A stretch of 64,000 nt of DNA from Roseomonas sp. (GTDB lineage Bacteria > Pseudomonadota > Alphaproteobacteria > Acetobacterales > Acetobacteraceae): positions 248,001-312,000 of the forward strand of contig JADCER010000005.1 in assembly GCA_020249925.1 (NCBI GenBank), read 5' to 3'. The position numbers and the translations under genes are program-made. Numbering within the stretch: the stretch's first letter is position 1; each line of letters begins with the position of its first letter. The notes beneath the pieces were generated by a model. That model saw nothing but the letters and a program-made list of their open reading frames with translations. It was not told where the DNA came from and ran no database searches. This document shows, piece after piece, positions 18,293 to 26,950 of this stretch.

Positions 18293-19315
18293 ATGGCACT
18301 TCATCGTGGACGCGGCTTTGCCGCCATCAATTACCCGATCGGTATGAATCTTGGAGGTGATCCCAGCCAGGCACTAATCCATTCCAACCCCGATGGCAAA
18401 TTCACCGTTGCCCTTTCTGCCATTGATCTTGGCCAGGGCATGAAGTCCGTCACGCGCCAGATCGCGGCGGAAACCTTGGGTGTGCCTGTGACGGATGTTT
18501 ATGTGGACACCGCCGATAGCGATACGGGCCCGCATGATATGGGCAGTTTTGCCAGCCGCGGCACACATCGCATGGGCAATGCGGTCATCATGGCGGCCAA
18601 GGAAGCGCGTGCTGTCATGCTTGAAGCGGCAGCTGAAGAGCTTGAGGTGGATGCAGCGGATTTGGTGACGGATGGGCGCGGCAATATCCATGTGCGCGGC
18701 GCGCCGGGGAGGTCCATCACCACCATGGCTGCGGCGCAGGCTGCGCAATTCAAGCAGGGGCGCACTATTGCTGGCCGCGGCATTTTTCTCATTCCGCTCA
18801 GTGATGTTGATCCTGATACCGGTGAAATGACGCCCGTTTCGACCTTCGCTCATGCAGCCATGCTGGTGGAAGTGGAAGTTGATGATGAAACCGGCGAAGT
18901 GACGATTACTGATATGAAATCTGCCTACGAAGTTGGACGCGCCTTGAACCCGCGTCTGGTAGAGCAGCAATTGCGCGGCGGCGCCTGGATGGGCATGAGC
19001 CACGCGGCGTGGGAGACGACAGAACCCTATTACCCGGCACGCGATCACGGGCCGGTGGATTTCAATACCTACCTCATGCCTGGCCCCGGCGATTTGGCGC
19101 CGCATCACATCAGTGTGCTGGAGCGCCCTGCCGAAGATGGTCCCTATGGCGGCAAGGGGCCTGGCGAGATGTGCGCCAATCCTGTGCTACCTGCTGTGGT
19201 GAATGCGGTTTATGATGCGATTGGTGTGCGTGTAGATGAACTGCCCGTGACACCTGAAAAAGTGCTCCGTGGTCTTCGCGCACAGGGCGGCGCGAAGCCG
19301 CGACGGCGATTATAA
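18293..19315 (+). CDS. Molybdopterin-binding large subunit, C-terminal part (split CoxL-type)
   Basis: A 340-residue protein equal to the second molybdopterin-binding domain. It starts GRGFAAINYPIGMNLGG, then shows the cofactor motif DLGQGMKSVTRQIAAETLG, TADSDTGPHDMGSFASRGTHRMGNAV, and ends with PYGGKGPGEM, which carries the conserved catalytic Glu of the family. It lies in the same frame as the N-terminal half, separated only by TGA and GCC. Its own AGGAGG site supports separate translation. The two products together give a complete subunit of about 890 residues, somewhat longer than the usual 770-800. A recent nonsense mutation is the alternative explanation. Confidence 0.88.
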   Translation: MALHRGRGFAAINYPIGMNLGGDPSQALIHSNPDGKFTVALSAIDLGQGMKSVTRQIAAETLGVPVTDVYVDTADSDTGPHDMGSFASRGTHRMGNAVIMAAKEARAVMLEAAAEELEVDAADLVTDGRGNIHVRGAPGRSITTMAAAQAAQFKQGRTIAGRGIFLIPLSDVDPDTGEMTPVSTFAHAAMLVEVEVDDETGEVTITDMKSAYEVGRALNPRLVEQQLRGGAWMGMSHAAWETTEPYYPARDHGPVDFNTYLMPGPGDLAPHHISVLERPAEDGPYGGKGPGEMCANPVLPAVVNAVYDAIGVRVDELPVTPEKVLRGLRAQGGAKPRRRL

Positions 19316-19316
19316 T

Positions 19317-20195
19317 ATGGCAATAAGGCGCAGCATTGGCGGCATTGACAGTCCAGAGGCGCTGGCGCGCGCGCTGCGTGATGCGCAGTATATCGCTGAT
19401 GAAGGTCTCGCCACTGCGGCTTACCTTGCGCTCGCTTTGGGAAAACCTTTGCTGCTTGAGGGCGCACCTGGTGTCGGCAAGACCGAAGCGGCAAAGGCGC
19501 TTTCCGCCATCCTTGCGCGAGAGCTTGTGCGGCTCCAAGCCTATGAAGGCATCGATGCCGCTGCTGCGATGTATGAATGGAATTTCCCGCGCCAAATGCT
19601 GGCCATTCGGCAGGCGGGCGATTCCTACATCAATCTGTATGGTGATGATTTTCTGATTGCGCGCCCCTTGCTTCTGGCACTGCAACGGCCCCGCGAAAGG
19701 CTATTGCTGATTGATGAAATTGATCGGTCAGACCATGAGTTTGAGGCTTTCCTGCTTGAATTCCTCTCTGATTTCAGCCTGTCCATCCCGGAACGCGGCA
19801 CAATACGCGCAAGCGAACCGCCTGTAGTGGTCATGACATCCAATCGCACGCGGGAGTTGCATGAAGCCTTGCGGCGGCGCTGCGTTTATCACTGGATTGG
19901 CTATCCGGACCCGCAATTGGAGGCGCAGATTGTGATGATGCGCGCATCATCTGTTGCGCGCGACACGGCGCATAGGGTGGTTGCTGCAGTTGGCCGGTTG
20001 CGCAAGGAACCCCTGGCAAAGCCGCCTGGCGTTGCTGAAACGGTTGAATGGGCGGAAGCAGCCACCTTGTTGAATGCACAGGGTGCAAGCTGGCCCGCGG
20101 CCTTTGCGCGTGCGATTGGCGTCGTGCTGAAGGATCAGGATGACCTAGCCTATATTGCGCTACGGCTTGATGCTGTTCTGAAGGGGGCGGCATGA
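19317..20195 (+). CDS. MoxR-family AAA+ ATPase (CoxD-like)
   Basis: A 292-residue AAA+ protein. Walker A is GAPGVGKTE, Walker B is LLLIDEIDR, the sensor region is VVVMTSNRTRELHEALRRRCVYHWI. MoxR proteins next to a VWA gene and a CODH-type enzyme (CoxD/CoxE) insert sulfur or copper into, or otherwise mature, the molybdenum active site in known systems. The same role for this hydroxylase is inferred from gene order. It begins one base after the large-subunit stop and overlaps the VWA gene by ATGA. Confidence 0.9.
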   Translation: MAIRRSIGGIDSPEALARALRDAQYIADEGLATAAYLALALGKPLLLEGAPGVGKTEAAKALSAILARELVRLQAYEGIDAAAAMYEWNFPRQMLAIRQAGDSYINLYGDDFLIARPLLLALQRPRERLLLIDEIDRSDHEFEAFLLEFLSDFSLSIPERGTIRASEPPVVVMTSNRTRELHEALRRRCVYHWIGYPDPQLEAQIVMMRASSVARDTAHRVVAAVGRLRKEPLAKPPGVAETVEWAEAATLLNAQGASWPAAFARAIGVVLKDQDDLAYIALRLDAVLKGAA

Positions 20196-21301
20196 TCCCG
20201 CCTGCGCTGACGCCCTTCCTCGCTTTCCCGCAAGCGCTTCGTATGCAGGGCTTTGCGGCAGCGACGGAACAAACGGAAGGTTTCCTTGCTGCTGTCGGGT
20301 TGCTGGGGCCGAGGTCAATCCACGATCTGCGCCGCGCCGCCCATGCCGTTTATGGACCGGCGCCGGAACGGATTGAGGATTTCAACTCTGTCTTTGATGC
20401 AATCTTTCTTGGCAGGGCGTGCCTCGCACCCGCGGAGGCAGAGGGTGAAGAAGCGCCACGTGCCTTTGATGCGGGCGAGATTGAATTGTTGCCGCAGCCT
20501 GAAGATGAGACACCCTCTGGCCAAGAGGCGACGGCGCTGGAGCGATTGTCAACGCGTCCAATCAATGTGGTGGATGAGGAGACAGTGCTGCGCGCCTTTG
20601 CCCGGGCCTTGCCAGGTGCTGTGCCGCGGCGGCGTTCGCGCCGCCTTCGTGCCGGCAGCGGCGCATTGGCGGATCCGCGCCGTGCCTTCCGCGAATTGCT
20701 CCGCCGTGATGGGGAACTCAGCCGATTGCCGCGGCGCCATCGCCTGCAACGCCAGCGACGCGTACTTCTGCTGATTGATGTTTCGGGCAGCATGAAGGCG
20801 GGCACGGATGGTGCGCTCAGGCTTGCGCATGCCATGGTGCAATCGCTTGAACGGGCAGAGGTCTTCACCATCGGTACGCGTCTCACGCGCGTGACGCGCG
20901 CCTTGCGCTACAGGAATCGGGAACAGGCGCTGACACTCGCCGCCGGGCTTGTGGCGGATTGGGATGGCGGCACGCGGTTGGGCGAGGCGCTGGGTATCTT
21001 TCTTTCCGTGCCACGTTTCGCAAGTTTCGCACGCGGGGCGGTGGTAATCATTCTTTCCGATGGCTTGGAACGCGGCGGGCCTGACGCTTTGGTGCAGGCC
21101 ATGCAGCGGATGCGTGGTCTCGCTTGGCATATTCTGTGGCTGAGCCCCCTGGCGAATACGCCGGGCTATAAACCAGAGACAACCGCCATGCGTGCCATCC
21201 TGCCCTATATTGATAACTTGGCCGATGGCAGCAGCGCCATTGCCATTGCACGTTCCTTGGTGGGGTCGGCGCCAATAGCGCGCGCTGGAACAAGCGCATG
21301 A
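20192..21301 (+). CDS. VWA domain-containing protein (CoxE-like)
   Basis: A 369-residue protein. The C-terminal half holds a VWA domain with a perfect MIDAS motif (LLIDVSGSMK), then a metal-site Thr in DWDGGTRLG and the VVIILSDGLERGG segment. The N-terminal half is helical with an acidic stretch (EAEGEEAPRAFDAGEIELLPQPEDE) and a basic RRRSRRLRAGSG stretch, as in CoxE. It acts with the MoxR ATPase encoded upstream in enzyme maturation. There is no signal peptide, so it is cytoplasmic. It overlaps the next gene by ATGA. Confidence 0.9.
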   Translation: MIPPALTPFLAFPQALRMQGFAAATEQTEGFLAAVGLLGPRSIHDLRRAAHAVYGPAPERIEDFNSVFDAIFLGRACLAPAEAEGEEAPRAFDAGEIELLPQPEDETPSGQEATALERLSTRPINVVDEETVLRAFARALPGAVPRRRSRRLRAGSGALADPRRAFRELLRRDGELSRLPRRHRLQRQRRVLLLIDVSGSMKAGTDGALRLAHAMVQSLERAEVFTIGTRLTRVTRALRYRNREQALTLAAGLVADWDGGTRLGEALGIFLSVPRFASFARGAVVIILSDGLERGGPDALVQAMQRMRGLAWHILWLSPLANTPGYKPETTAMRAILPYIDNLADGSSAIAIARSLVGSAPIARAGTSA

Positions 21302-22179
21302 GGATCATCGACAGCCATTTTCATGTCTGGCGTCAGGCGGATCTTCCCTGGCTAATGGGACCCATGCAGCCGCGGATTTTTGGTGGCTATGAAGCGATTA
21401 GGCGCGATTATCCCATCAGCGAATACCTGGCCGATATTGCCGACACCGGCGTTGAAAAGGCGGTCTATGTCCAGGCAAATTGGCCAAATGATAAGGCAGT
21501 GGAGGAAGTTGCCTGGATAGAACGTCTGGCGCTTGAAACCGGCTGGCCGCATGCAAGCATCGCTTATGCCGATATGACGGTTGAGGATGTTCGGCCTTTT
21601 TTGGACCGTCTTGTACGCCATCCGCGACTGCGCGGCATTCGCCAGCAATTTCATTGGCACCCAAATCCGCAATATCGCTTTGCCCTACATGCGGATCTCT
21701 GCCGCGACAGGCAGGTTCAGCGCAATATGGCACGGCTTGCCGATTACGCGCTGACCTTCGATTTGCAGGTGTTTGCTGAACAAATGGCGGGTGCCGCTGA
21801 ATTGGCGCAAGCCTGCCCGCGCGTAACCTTCGTTTTGCAGCATGCCGGCATGCTGGAAGATCTTTCGGCCAGCGGGCGCGATGATTGGCAAAAGGGCATG
21901 GCGGCCTTGGCCGCGTGCCCGAATGTGATGGTGAAGCTTTCCGGCCTTGGCACTTTTCTGCATCGCCTGGATCCGGCGCATATCACCCGGATTTACGTAC
22001 AAACCCTGCAGCTTTTCGGGCATGCGCGCTGCCTTTGGGGTTCGAATTTCCCGATCGAGAAACTCTGGACCGGTTACGCCCCTTTACTTGCGGCCCATCG
22101 CAGCGCCATGCGCGATCTGGATGAAGCGGCGATACGTGGCCTGTTGTTTGACAATGCCAGCCGGGTCTACCGGCTTTAG
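21298..22179 (+). CDS. Amidohydrolase family (amidohydrolase 2) TIM-barrel hydrolase
   Basis: A 293-residue protein of the 2-pyrone-4,6-dicarboxylate lactonase/amidohydrolase 2 type. The HxH metal motif is DSHFHVW (His7 and His9). Other conserved parts are GIRQQFHWHPN, VLQHAGM, VKLSGLGTF and LWGSNFPIEKL with the catalytic-position Asn/Asp region at the C-terminus. Relatives hydrolyse lactones such as L-rhamnono-, fucono- or PDC lactone, or decarboxylate aromatic acids. With the two other lactonase-like proteins encoded next, a lactone-opening step in the pathway is a reasonable inference. Confidence 0.88.
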   Translation: MRIIDSHFHVWRQADLPWLMGPMQPRIFGGYEAIRRDYPISEYLADIADTGVEKAVYVQANWPNDKAVEEVAWIERLALETGWPHASIAYADMTVEDVRPFLDRLVRHPRLRGIRQQFHWHPNPQYRFALHADLCRDRQVQRNMARLADYALTFDLQVFAEQMAGAAELAQACPRVTFVLQHAGMLEDLSASGRDDWQKGMAALAACPNVMVKLSGLGTFLHRLDPAHITRIYVQTLQLFGHARCLWGSNFPIEKLWTGYAPLLAAHRSAMRDLDEAAIRGLLFDNASRVYRL

Positions 22180-22191
22180 GGAGGAATGAGC

Positions 22192-23040
22192 ATGGCTCTC
22201 GAAATCAAGCTGCTGGATTACGGCGATATCGAGCTGGAATCGAGCTTTCTGGTTCTCGCGCGGGATTGCGGGCGCATCCGCCGCGTGCCGGTTTATGGCT
22301 TTCTGATCATGGGCGGGCGTTATCCGATTGTGGTCGATACCGGTTATCGCGATAACGCCATCATGGAAACGCTTGGCATGCGCGGCCTGCAATTCCATGA
22401 AAACATGATCGAACGCCAGCTTGCCCGCTTTGGCGTGAAGCCGGGTGATGTGCGCTATGTACTGCATACGCATTTGCATATTGACCATGCTGGCAAGGAT
22501 GATCACTTCCCAATGAATACCACGGTAGTGGTCAATCGCCGTGAATTGGAATGCTCGGTTTCGGGTCTTATGCATCCACAATATCCGAAGCCAGATATCC
22601 AGCATTTGATCGAAAGGCTGCATACGCGCCATGCGCTGCGCTTTGAGGATCTGGAGCTTTCAGGACCCGTGGAGATCATGCCCGGGGTTGTGCTGGAAGC
22701 GGCCAATGCACATACGGAAGGGTCCATGAATGTCCATGTTGAAACAGCCGAAGGGCGTGCCACGATCTGTGGCGACGTGATCTATGATTTCAATGATCAG
22801 ATCGTGGAGCCGGTTTTCCAGGTGAGCCTCCATGAACCGCAGGTCACCGGCAATCACGCAGGATCGAAGCGGGGCGAGAAGGCGGCAATCAAGAAGCTGC
22901 TCAACTCCTCAAAATTCCTGCTGCCCGTGCATGACAAACCAGCCAAGATTGAGCATGGCCAGGTGATTGGCCGACTTGAGCTGCAGGTGCCGGGACCGGT
23001 TGCACAAACCGTTGCGCGCCGGGATTGGTTTCCGGTCTGA
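22192..23040 (+). CDS. Metallo-beta-lactamase fold hydrolase (AHL-lactonase-like)
   Basis: A 282-residue protein with the zinc-binding motif HLHIDH (residues 94-99, preceded by His92), further ligands in EAANAHTEGSMNV and GDVIYDFNDQ, and a C-terminal His region. It resembles the N-acyl homoserine lactonase family of the MBL fold, which opens lactone rings; quorum quenching is not implied. ATG 22192 is preferred over ATG 22186 because AGGGAGG (22178-22184) is at the right distance only for 22192. No signal peptide is present. Neighbouring lactonase-type genes suggest a common pathway. Confidence 0.85.
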   Translation: MALEIKLLDYGDIELESSFLVLARDCGRIRRVPVYGFLIMGGRYPIVVDTGYRDNAIMETLGMRGLQFHENMIERQLARFGVKPGDVRYVLHTHLHIDHAGKDDHFPMNTTVVVNRRELECSVSGLMHPQYPKPDIQHLIERLHTRHALRFEDLELSGPVEIMPGVVLEAANAHTEGSMNVHVETAEGRATICGDVIYDFNDQIVEPVFQVSLHEPQVTGNHAGSKRGEKAAIKKLLNSSKFLLPVHDKPAKIEHGQVIGRLELQVPGPVAQTVARRDWFPV

Positions 23041-23051
23041 GGGAGGCTGCC

Positions 23052-24620
23052 ATGGCTCATGTCGCGCTGGATCCGGGTTTCCGCCGACTGATTGATGAAC
23101 ATGCCCCCGTGCTTCAGGTGGGCAGCGGCTTCACCTTCACCGAGGGGCCGATCTGGCACCCGAGCGAACATTATCTGCTTTTCTCGGACATGCCGGCGGA
23201 TATGCGCCGCCGCCTTGATCGTGCCGGCGTGCGAGAGATTGAGCGGCCATCCAATAAATCAAACGGGCTCACCTATGATGCAGATCTCAATCTGCTGATT
23301 TGTGAGCATGCAACCTCATCCGTTGTGCGTGTGCGCCCCAATGGGCTGCGAGAGGTATTGGCCAGCCATTATCAGGGGCGGGAATTGAATTCGCCCAATG
23401 ATCTCTGCGTGAAGTCGGATGGCGCGATCTATTTCACCGATCCCTGGTATGGCCGTATGCCTGTTTATGGCGTTGAACGCCCGCGCCAGCTTGGGTGGCA
23501 GGGCGTATTTCGCATTAGGCCAGGCGCGCAGCCGGGTGAGGAACCTCAGCTTGTCGTGGATCGCTATATCTTCAGCCAACCAAATGGCATTTGCTTTTCG
23601 CCCTGCGAGAAATTTCTTTATGTGAATGATACCGAACAAGCGAATATCCGTGCGTTTGATGTCGGTTCGGATGGAATGCTGCGTAATGGGCGCATCTTCG
23701 CCTCTGGCCTGCGTGATAGCCTTGCCCCCGGCCTGCCCGATGGCATGAAATGCGATACTGATGGCAATGTCTGGTGCACCGGGCCTGGCGGCATTTGGGT
23801 TTATGCGCCGTCCGGCAAGCTGATGGGCAAGGTCGCCATTCCGGAAATGCCAGCCAATCTGCATTGGGGCGGGGCGGATTGGCGCACGCTTTATGTCTGC
23901 GCCACCACTTCGGTCTATGCCATTCCCGTCAAAATCGGCCCGCGCCACGAACCCTTCATGGCAGTGCGCCAAACCGCGCGCGAAACTACGCCACAACAGG
24001 ATGAGGTTTTGCGGCTTGATCCATCGCGCTGCGCGCTCATCATTCAGGATATGCAGAATGATGTGGTGATGGATGGTGGCGCCTTCGCGTCTTCCGGCAG
24101 CCCTGATCATTGCCGACAACAAAATGCCATTCCCAACATCGCCCGGCTTGCTGCGCATTGTCGCAGTCGCGGCATTCCGGTGATCCATGTCTGGTTTGTC
24201 AGGCGCGCTGATGCCCGCGACATGACCCTGAATGCGCCACTATTTGAAGGTTGCGTGGACGCCAATGCCATGATCGAAGGCACATGGGGCGCGGAACCTG
24301 TACCAGGGCTTGAAGCGCAGCCGGGTGATCACATCCTCCGCAAGGCCCGCATGAGCGCCTGGGAAGGTACGGCGCTTGAACGCATCCTGAAGGCCGAAGG
24401 CCGCGACATCATTATCGAAACCGGCGCATGGACGAATATGAGCATCGAACACACAGCCAGAACTGGCGCCGATAAGGGCTATATCATGGTTATCCCGGAA
24501 GATGGCTGTTCCACCATGAATGCGGATTGGCACCGCGCTTCCATTGACTATGCCATGCGCAATGTCGCGATGGTGACTTCGACAGATGAGGTATTGCGCG
24601 CCCTGGGGTCAGCAATCTGA
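23052..24620 (+). CDS. SMP-30/gluconolactonase-like domain fused to an isochorismatase-like domain lacking the Cys nucleophile
   Basis: A 522-residue fusion. Residues about 20-300 are an SMP-30/LRE beta-propeller: FTEGPIW with metal-ligand Glu31, LNSPNDLCV with Asn/Asp ligands, and GLPDGMKCDTDGNVW. From about residue 325 an isochorismatase/cysteine hydrolase domain follows: catalytic Asp333 (IIQDMQNDVV), Lys431 (LRKARMSAW), but Ser464 (WTNMSIEHTAR; codon AGC at 24441-24443) where the nucleophilic Cys of the Asp-Lys-Cys triad is expected. The second domain may thus be inactive as a classical amidase, or use Ser. The first should be a lactonase or sugar-acid hydrolase. Start ATG 23052 follows GGGAGG. 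The cytosolic location is inferred from the lack of a signal peptide. Confidence 0.88.
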   Translation: MAHVALDPGFRRLIDEHAPVLQVGSGFTFTEGPIWHPSEHYLLFSDMPADMRRRLDRAGVREIERPSNKSNGLTYDADLNLLICEHATSSVVRVRPNGLREVLASHYQGRELNSPNDLCVKSDGAIYFTDPWYGRMPVYGVERPRQLGWQGVFRIRPGAQPGEEPQLVVDRYIFSQPNGICFSPCEKFLYVNDTEQANIRAFDVGSDGMLRNGRIFASGLRDSLAPGLPDGMKCDTDGNVWCTGPGGIWVYAPSGKLMGKVAIPEMPANLHWGGADWRTLYVCATTSVYAIPVKIGPRHEPFMAVRQTARETTPQQDEVLRLDPSRCALIIQDMQNDVVMDGGAFASSGSPDHCRQQNAIPNIARLAAHCRSRGIPVIHVWFVRRADARDMTLNAPLFEGCVDANAMIEGTWGAEPVPGLEAQPGDHILRKARMSAWEGTALERILKAEGRDIIIETGAWTNMSIEHTARTGADKGYIMVIPEDGCSTMNADWHRASIDYAMRNVAMVTSTDEVLRALGSAI

Positions 24621-24695
24621 AGATACTGGGACGTTTGGCTGACACCTTCTCCACTACACAAATAGATGAAGCCTAATCATTCGGGATTGATAAAA

Positions 24696-25514
24696 ATGCG
24701 CTTTGTCCTTTGCAATGAGGTACTGCGTCATTTGCCTTTTAATGAACAGGCACAGCTTTCTGCAGCCTTAGGCTATGACGGTTTGGAGGTTGCACCATTC
24801 ACGCTCCATCCTGATGCACCGCATTGCTTGAGCAAGGCTATGCGCAACGAATTTCGTCGTATGGCTGAAGATGTCGGCCAGCCTATTGCCGGTCTGCATT
24901 GGCTTCTCGTTGCTCCTTCTGGGCTTTCCATCACGGAAGCCAGTCTTCATGACAAGACCTGTGATGTCATGCGTGCACTGATTGATCTTGCGGTTGACCT
25001 GGGAGCAACTTATCTGGTGCATGGTTCTCCTGCACAGCGTGAGGTAACGTTTCCGGGCGATGCCGAACGCGCTGAAGCCGCATTGTGCAAGGCCGCCCTT
25101 CATGCACAATCCGCCGGCCTGATATACCTTCTGGAACCGCTCGATCCGGGCCAGACAAATTGGGCAAGCTCTTTGGCTGAGGCGCTGGATATCGTCGCAC
25201 GCATCGGCAATCCCGCCTTGTGCAGCATGTTGGATGTAAGCGCCGCCGGGAATGGAGAGGCCGAAGCACCTGACACGCTTCTGCGACGCCACATGGCCAG
25301 CGGCCTGATCGCCCATGTGCATCTGAATGATCGCAATCGTCGCGCGCCTGGCCAAGGGCAGGATCAATTCGCCCCAATCCTTCGCGCGCTCACCGAAACT
25401 GGCTATCAGGGCATATGCGGTGTTGAACCCTTTGAATATCATCCAGACCCGGCAGCCTGCGCGGCACGCGCCATTGGCTATTTGCGCGGTATTGAGGAGG
25501 GGCTCTCAACGTGA
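24696..25514 (+). CDS. Sugar phosphate isomerase/epimerase-like TIM-barrel protein
   Basis: A 272-residue xylose isomerase-like TIM barrel (AP endonuclease 2 superfamily). Typical segments are LGYDGLEVAPFTL, GLHWLLVAPSGL, LVHGSPAQR, LLEPLDPGQTNWA, MLDVSAAG, IAHVHLNDRNRRAPGQGQ and GVEPFEYHPDP, which supply the usual Glu, Asp and His metal ligands. Members isomerise or epimerise keto sugars and similar hydroxy-ketones. ATG 24696 is chosen for its family-like MRFVLCNEVL start; ATG 24666 would add ten unusual residues. It ends overlapping the GTG start of the enolase-superfamily gene. Confidence 0.82.
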   Translation: MRFVLCNEVLRHLPFNEQAQLSAALGYDGLEVAPFTLHPDAPHCLSKAMRNEFRRMAEDVGQPIAGLHWLLVAPSGLSITEASLHDKTCDVMRALIDLAVDLGATYLVHGSPAQREVTFPGDAERAEAALCKAALHAQSAGLIYLLEPLDPGQTNWASSLAEALDIVARIGNPALCSMLDVSAAGNGEAEAPDTLLRRHMASGLIAHVHLNDRNRRAPGQGQDQFAPILRALTETGYQGICGVEPFEYHPDPAACAARAIGYLRGIEEGLST

Positions 25515-26914
25515 AGTTTCAGTTTCTCGAAACAGAGCGATTTGAATGGCGCTTTACCTTGCGTATGCCTTTTCGCTTTGGTGTGATCACTGTCAGGGAT
25601 GGCATTCAGGCTGTGGTGCGTGTGCGCATTCGCGATGTGACAGGAAGGGAAGGCTTTGGCGTGGCTGCCGAGACCCTTGCGGCGAAATGGTTCGACAAGG
25701 ATGCAGCCCTGACTGATGCCGATAACCAGCATCAGCTACGCCGTACGCTTGAGATTGCGGAGGCGCAGTCGCTCGCCGCGGGCTTCAATACGGCCTTCGG
25801 CCATTACGCCGATGGCTATAACGCATATGTTGCTGCCTGCGCGGCGGAAGGGCTCAATCCTCTTGTGGCCAGTTTTGGCCGCGCGCTTTGGGACCGCGCA
25901 GCCTTCGATGCCCTGCTCCGTCTTGCCGGTCTTTCCTTTGATGCGGGTCTGCGCGCTAATCTTGGCGGCATGGCGCCACATGTGGTCATTCCTGATCTTG
26001 CGGATTTCGATTTCGCTGCGATGCTGGCACATGTACCAAAGCCGGCCCGGTTGCACGCGCGCCATACGGTTGGCTTGGTTGACCCCATCACCAGCGCGGA
26101 TTTGACGGACGCAGTGGATGATGGTCTGCCCGAAACACTGGAACAGGTTTTGGCCACCTATCGCCATCTCTATTGGAAGCTCAAGGTCAGCGGCAATATC
26201 GCGGAAGATGTCGCGCGGCTTTGCCGTATCGCTGCCGTATTGGATCGCTCGCATGGCTATCACGCAACGCTTGACGGCAATGAACAATATGAGGATGCGG
26301 AGAGCGTATTGGCGCTATGGCGCGCGATAGAGGCTGAGCCAAGATTGACACGGCTGCGCGCTTCCATCTTGTTCATCGAACAGCCTATCAAGCGCTCGCA
26401 TGCACTGCAGGAAAGCATCACGGATATCGCCGCTGCCCGGCCCGTGATAATTGATGAGAGTGATGGCGCGCTGGATGCATTCCTAGTCGCCAAAGGGCTC
26501 GGCTATAGCGGGGTTTCCAGCAAGGCATGCAAGGGCATTTGGCGATCCCTGATCAACTTGGCGCGTTGCCGGCAATGGGGCCAGGGCTATTTCATGTCAG
26601 CCGAAGATCTTACAACTCTAGCCGGGCTTTGCGTGCAGCAAGATCTTGCCTTGGTCAGTGCCCTCGGCCTTGCCCATGTGGAACGCAATGGCCATCACTT
26701 CATAGATGGCTTTGCAGGCCGCCCGGCAGCCGAAGCGCAGGCCTATCGGGCAGCGCATCCCGATCTTTATGAGGATACGTCACATGGTCCGCGGCTTCGC
26801 ATTCGTGCAGGGTTGCTTGACATCGGCAGCATTGCAACACCCGGCCTGGGCAGCGCCCCCTGGCCGGATGTTACGGCCATGCAGCCCATGGAAAAAGCTG
26901 CTTGGCCGAAATGA
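25511..26914 (+). CDS. Enolase-superfamily (mandelate racemase-like) protein
   Basis: A 467-residue protein with a two-domain enolase-superfamily layout. The N-terminal capping domain begins ERFEWRFTLRMPFRFG. In the barrel, KLK (Lys223 and Lys225) is the KxK catalytic motif, and metal ligands fit Asp255 (LDGNEQY), Glu290 (FIEQPI) and Asp315/Glu316 (IDESDG); Lys338 or Lys341 may be the second base. Members abstract a proton alpha to a carboxylate and dehydrate or racemise acids. It is longer than common dehydratases (about 370-400). Start GTG 25511 overlaps the upstream stop. It is the last gene of the long co-directional block. Confidence 0.8.
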   Translation: MKFQFLETERFEWRFTLRMPFRFGVITVRDGIQAVVRVRIRDVTGREGFGVAAETLAAKWFDKDAALTDADNQHQLRRTLEIAEAQSLAAGFNTAFGHYADGYNAYVAACAAEGLNPLVASFGRALWDRAAFDALLRLAGLSFDAGLRANLGGMAPHVVIPDLADFDFAAMLAHVPKPARLHARHTVGLVDPITSADLTDAVDDGLPETLEQVLATYRHLYWKLKVSGNIAEDVARLCRIAAVLDRSHGYHATLDGNEQYEDAESVLALWRAIEAEPRLTRLRASILFIEQPIKRSHALQESITDIAAARPVIIDESDGALDAFLVAKGLGYSGVSSKACKGIWRSLINLARCRQWGQGYFMSAEDLTTLAGLCVQQDLALVSALGLAHVERNGHHFIDGFAGRPAAEAQAYRAAHPDLYEDTSHGPRLRIRAGLLDIGSIATPGLGSAPWPDVTAMQPMEKAAWPK

Positions 26915-26950
26915 AAACCACGAAGACGTCTATGGGCCAGACCATCTACT

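Noticed and set aside
16646-19315. Annotation as a CO dehydrogenase (form I)
   Set aside because: The active-site loop reads AMRGFG; the CSFR motif for the Cu-Mo centre is absent. A CoxMSL-type layout with MoxR/VWA does not by itself mean CO oxidation.
22192-23040. Quorum-quenching AHL lactonase
   Set aside because: The fold and HxHxDH motif fit the wider MBL-lactonase family, but the operon context is catabolic and no quorum-sensing gene is near.
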